This document shows, one piece after another, positions 60,873 to 64,000 of a DNA stretch of 64,000 bases. The notes beneath the pieces were generated by a model that did no database searches, was not told the DNA's origin, and was given only the letters and a program-made list of their open reading frames with translations. Every line of letters starts with the position of its first letter. Position 1 is the first letter of the stretch. Where the stretch lies: contig NZ_CP047593.1 of the NCBI RefSeq assembly GCF_009905215.1, positions 62,001 to 126,000 on the forward strand, read 5' to 3'. This DNA is from Tichowtungia aerotolerans. Its GTDB lineage: Bacteria > Verrucomicrobiota > Kiritimatiellia > Kiritimatiellales > Tichowtungiaceae. Both the position numbers and the translations under genes were made by a program.

Positions 60873-62627
60873 CTATCTGTCACGAATTTGATTGTTGTCC
60901 TGCACGACACCCAGGCAGCGATTCAAAAGCATGGGCTTTGCGTGCGGTGCGGCTCCCGGAAGAACAGCGATCTTGTTATCTTTAATCAGCACATCCCGAC
61001 AACAGGCCAGACTGACCCCCGCGTGCCGTTTGATTTTAATGTTGTTGTCCTCAATCAAAATGTTGCGCATGGGCGAATTTTCCAGGTCCTGCTGTTTCAC
61101 GCCCTGCCCTGTGTTCAGCTTGATGGCTTCCCGTCCCGTTCGGCGAATCCTGTTTCCACGGATAATCAGTCCTTCGGGCAGCGGCCCGCAGACATAATGG
61201 CCCTGAGTGCCGCCGCACACTGCCGAACCGTGCACACCATCCACCAAATTATCCACGAAAGCGCAGTTCGGCGCACTCAGCAGCAGCGCATGCCGCCGCT
61301 GCGGCTTAAAGGTATTGTTGCGGATTACACTGCCCGCACCGCAGGCGCTCAGGTTGAAAACCTGCGTGGCAGCCAGGTCGCCCTTCTGCCCGAATTCAAT
61401 ATTTCCCGGAAGCGGTTCGCTGAACCGCAGCGTGTATGACTTGCTGCGCCGTTTTTTGTCAGCGAATTGCGGCACCACCGACTGGACAGTCAGCTTGCCG
61501 ATAAACACTCCGGCCTGCTGATTCCAGAAACCAATCGTATCCCCCGGACGGTAGAAATCCCACGGCTCGCCGTGATCGGGGCGACCGATTTTCAGCGCAC
61601 CGTCATCGGTTAGCTCATTGCAGACCGAACCGAGCACAAAAATATTGATCGAATCATCCATCATTCCCTCAAAATAGCATTTCTCGATCAGGATCGGACC
61701 GCGATTACTGCGGCAGTGAATGCCGTCGCGTACCGTCGCGACAATGCGGTCTGAACCGGGTTTAATTCGATTGACAATACCGCGCAGAACAATCGGGCCT
61801 TCGTTATGGCCTGGCGAAACATTCATGCCGGCGCTGCTGTAGGCGGTAATGTTTTCCACCAGGCAGTCGCTGTTGCGCGTAATTGCCATATTCGAATAAA
61901 AGGTTCCGTACATCGCATGAGTTACCACCCGATCCCCCACCGAAAGATTCTTGATCGTTTTTTGATAGGCAGGATCCACCGTATAACGAATCAAATGCTG
62001 ATCTTCCAGCAGCTGGAAAGTCGTCTTCAGATGATCGTTACCCAGCTCTTCAAGGTATTTCATCTCGTTGCGGAAAGGATCGAGAATAAACACCACCGGA
62101 TCCAGATGAACCGGCTTCTTCGTCTTCGGGAAACCCGCCGAATAAGGATAGCCTTCATGCGGCCGCACGGTAAACGTCGAAAAATCATCCGCGACCTCAA
62201 TGATGTCACCCTGCATGTGGTGCGGCATGGTATAGTCCAGTGTAAAATTTTTCACCTGTACCCGTCGGCAGTTGTTCAGGGTCAGGAACGTGTTCGACGG
62301 ATGCATGCGAAACGTCGCACCCCGGCCGTCCACAACCAGATCGTCCAATCCATCCAGGTAGAGATGTGCCCCCGGGCGCAACGCCTGATGCGCGCTAAAG
62401 TCATAGACGCCCTTTTGAAACACCACCTGCGCGCCCGGCCCGGCGGCAATCGCCTGATCCAGCACCGCCTTCACGCCCGGCCAGTCATCGCCTCCGCTCG
62501 GTGCGAACACCCGAAACACCTTGCCAGCATCCGACACAGGCTTCTGAATGGAGATTTCCGGCACGACGCGCTCCGCCATCGCACTCGCACAGAGCCCCAT
62601 TATGATCAAAACCATTTTCTTTTTCAT
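60873..62627 (-). CDS. secreted beta-helix protein, GH110-like
   Basis: 584 residues. Signal peptide (KKKMVLIIMGLCASAMA), parallel beta-helix with DGIHCRSNRGPILIEKCYFEGMMDDSINIF, the same DD..N motif as the 54032 protein and as GH110 alpha-1,3-galactosidases. Opening module FAPSGGDDWPGVKAVLDQAI follows the pectate-lyase superfamily fold. Start at ATG 62627 (GGGTGG 4 bases before); an upstream GTG is also possible. First gene of the catabolic block in transcription order. Sugar hydrolase is the likely class, not proven. Confidence 0.83.
   Translation of the reverse strand: MKKKMVLIIMGLCASAMAERVVPEISIQKPVSDAGKVFRVFAPSGGDDWPGVKAVLDQAIAAGPGAQVVFQKGVYDFSAHQALRPGAHLYLDGLDDLVVDGRGATFRMHPSNTFLTLNNCRRVQVKNFTLDYTMPHHMQGDIIEVADDFSTFTVRPHEGYPYSAGFPKTKKPVHLDPVVFILDPFRNEMKYLEELGNDHLKTTFQLLEDQHLIRYTVDPAYQKTIKNLSVGDRVVTHAMYGTFYSNMAITRNSDCLVENITAYSSAGMNVSPGHNEGPIVLRGIVNRIKPGSDRIVATVRDGIHCRSNRGPILIEKCYFEGMMDDSINIFVLGSVCNELTDDGALKIGRPDHGEPWDFYRPGDTIGFWNQQAGVFIGKLTVQSVVPQFADKKRRSKSYTLRFSEPLPGNIEFGQKGDLAATQVFNLSACGAGSVIRNNTFKPQRRHALLLSAPNCAFVDNLVDGVHGSAVCGGTQGHYVCGPLPEGLIIRGNRIRRTGREAIKLNTGQGVKQQDLENSPMRNILIEDNNIKIKRHAGVSLACCRDVLIKDNKIAVLPGAAPHAKPMLLNRCLGVVQDNNQIRDR
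62003..62019. repeat. TTTCCA-type palindrome, one mismatch, in coding DNA
   Basis: CTTCCAGCAGCTGGAAA inside the GH110-like gene (encoding FQLLED). The only near-perfect member found right of 35 kb. Confidence 0.4.
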
Positions 62628-62803
62628 AACCACCCAGCATTACCAGAAAATCTTCACAATGAGGTTTGCCGATTCTCTTTCGGATTGATAAGAACGCAAC
62701 AGAATACAAGCAAACACCCACGATGTCTATCGGTCAAGTAACCGATGATCGCGCGGATGTCTGATTTACAATTTGTGAGCGCGGATAACGCGGGCGCAGG
62801 GAA

Positions 62804-63439
62804 TCAGATAATCCTCGAGCGCAGTGCTTTTGCAACGGCACCGGACTGGGAATGAACCTGAAGCTTTCGATAGATATTTTCGAGATGGGTGGCAACCGTC
62901 CGGCGACTGATCCCCAGCTCTGCTCCGATCTCCTTAACCGACAGGTCTTCTGCCATTTTCTGAAGAACATCCACCTCGCGCGGTGTCAGGCCAAACGTTT
63001 CGGAAGGACCCACCGAACGCATCTCTTCAACCACCACCCTGGCGATCTTGGGACTCAGCGCCGCACCTCCCAGAAAAACCTGCGTCACGCCCTGAAGAAT
63101 CTCATGGTCAGAAGCCGTCTTTAATAAATACCCCGCCGCGCCGGCATCCAGCGCCTCAACAACTTTCTGCTTGTCTTCAAAAACGGTCAGCACCAGCACC
63201 GTCATATCGGGCGCCACTTTGGCCAGGCGGCGAATGCCCTCGACTCCGCCCATGCCGGGCAGCCCCAGATCCATCAGCACCAGGTCGGGATGACGGTCCG
63301 TTTCAACAGCCTCGAGAAACTCAATACATGAGGGAAACACACGACTGCAGGTGATATTTTTTTCGCGATTCAACAGCCGCTGCAGGGTCCGGCGATAAAA
63401 TGCGTCATCCTCAACAATCCAAATATTCATCGAGATCAT
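62804..63439 (-). CDS. NarL/FixJ-type response regulator
   Basis: 212 residues: receiver with acidic pair in WIVEDD, phospho-acceptor Asp57 in LVLMDLGLPG, Lys in YLLKTAS; LuxR-type HTH starting LTPREVDVLQKMA and ending with ISRRTVATHLENIYRKL. I place the start at ATG 63439, which has GAAGAGG a few bases before it; ATG 63430 is the next choice. Its kinase ends 22 bases upstream, so this is a two-component operon read toward the island. Confidence 0.93.
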   Translation of the reverse strand: MISMNIWIVEDDAFYRRTLQRLLNREKNITCSRVFPSCIEFLEAVETDRHPDLVLMDLGLPGMGGVEGIRRLAKVAPDMTVLVLTVFEDKQKVVEALDAGAAGYLLKTASDHEILQGVTQVFLGGAALSPKIARVVVEEMRSVGPSETFGLTPREVDVLQKMAEDLSVKEIGAELGISRRTVATHLENIYRKLQVHSQSGAVAKALRSRII

Positions 63440-63460
63440 CAGCCTCTTCCCGTTCAAAAT

Positions 63461-64000
63461 TTATGCTTCATCTTTTTTACGACAGCCAAACCGGCCGGGT
63501 CGATTGGAGGTTTTATAGGGATGGTCCGTTTTGTTCAGCAGAATTTTCCAGGGAATCGTCAGCACAAGAACCGTGCCCTGTCCGGGCGCGGTTTCGAGGT
63601 CCATTTTTCCTCCCATTTCCTGCGCGCGCTTTCTCATGCTGTCAAGCCCCCATCCATCGACAACGGAAGACACATCGAATCCGCACCCGTTGTCACGCAT
63701 CTGCAGTCTAAAACCGGCGGGCGCAACCTGCACAGAAACATCAACCTTCGTGGCCTGCGCATGTCGCGCACAGTTGTGCAACGCCTCCTTGAAATACATG
63801 AGCAAATGACGTTTCAACGTTAAAGGTATCTCGACATCCGGACAGTCATCCGGCATCTCGAAGGTGAGTTCCATACCGTCCAGAACCCGTTCCGTACGCT
63901 CCCGCAGCTTAACAAGCAAATCAGGCAGGCGCACACCACTGCGGTCAATCAACCAGACCACTTCGCGCAGCGAAGCACAGGCATCTCGAGCCATCAGGGC
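63461..64000 (-). CDS. NarX-type sensor histidine kinase, 5' end outside window
   Basis: Only the C-terminal ~178 residues are visible and the frame stays open to the window edge. They hold the end of a HisKA_3 dimerisation domain (SLREVVWLIDR) and a HATPase: N box YFKEALHNCARHAQA, G boxes DNGCGF and GWGLDSMRKRA, GQGTVLVLT. A C-terminal basic tail follows. Pairs with the regulator 22 bases downstream. Confidence 0.9.
   Translation of the reverse strand, partial: ALMARDACASLREVVWLIDRSGVRLPDLLVKLRERTERVLDGMELTFEMPDDCPDVEIPLTLKRHLLMYFKEALHNCARHAQATKVDVSVQVAPAGFRLQMRDNGCGFDVSSVVDGWGLDSMRKRAQEMGGKMDLETAPGQGTVLVLTIPWKILLNKTDHPYKTSNRPGRFGCRKKDEA

Noticed and set aside
42231-62627. SusC/SusD-type outer-membrane import pair for the island
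   Set aside because: No TonB-dependent receptor or starch-binding lipoprotein-like gene is present; the importer is a GPH symporter.
1-64000. rRNA, tRNA, CRISPR array, transposase, integrase or prophage genes
   Set aside because: Looked for on both strands by eye; no recognisable signature was found.

Overview
The window looks like a chromosomal segment of a Gram-negative, anaerobe-type member of the PVC group, most plausibly Kiritimatiellota (Pontiella-like). This is inferred from gene content only: lipid A genes (lpxB, lpxI), a mraZ-rsmH-ftsL-ftsI-murE-murF-mraY cell-wall cluster, PEP-CTERM sorted secreted proteins, a DUF2723 membrane protein, and a large block of secreted beta-helix, sulfatase and FAD-oxidoreductase genes. 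No rRNA, tRNA, CRISPR array, transposase or integrase was seen.

Layout. Bases 1-6.6 kb: the end of a NarL-type response regulator, a repeat-rich non-coding stretch, three secreted-protein genes (one made of two tandem ~88-residue repeats, one PEP-CTERM), then lpxB and a cluster of structured repeats. 6.6-14.2 kb: lpxI, a four-helix-bundle (S23-like) gene, a large DUF2723/TPR membrane protein, NERD, DJ-1/PfpI, a lipid-kinase homologue and an MscS channel. 14.4-22 kb: the dcw cluster, tightly overlapping and read leftward from mraZ, with an undescribed small gene between mraZ and rsmH. 22-24.6 kb: small lipoproteins, a Cys-rich secreted protein, cysK and its Rrf2-type regulator. 24.9-35.4 kb: housekeeping genes purH, pdxH, ruvX, manC, trpA, hisF, nadK, an esterase, lgt and pyrC.

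35.7-64 kb: an island read entirely leftward. It begins (gene order) with a two-component pair at the right edge, then a GH110-like beta-helix protein, a DUF3604 PHP-type protein, a GPH sugar symporter, a sulfatase and a beta-helix lipoprotein. Next come a very large LamG/discoidin-type sensor kinase with an AraC-type response regulator (a split analogue of Bacteroidetes hybrid two-component systems), a third beta-helix protein, two related LamG-like secreted proteins, an SGNH hydrolase and a CstA-type transporter. It ends in a nearly perfect tandem duplication of a Tat-exported FAD-dependent oxidoreductase. Together these suggest recognition, cleavage, desulfation and import of a sulfated polysaccharide, without any SusC/SusD pair.

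The most unusual signals are non-coding. (i) A 17-bp palindrome, TTTCCAANNNTTGGAAA, recurs far above chance between 14 and 33 kb, in genes and between them, including three copies about 30 bp apart upstream of trpA. (ii) Neighbouring TGTAG...CTACA elements have two internal hairpins each (three-way-junction geometry). (iii) TTCC-loop hairpins show compensatory stem changes. (iv) A near-perfect 22-bp LacI-type palindrome lies just before the sulfatase gene.
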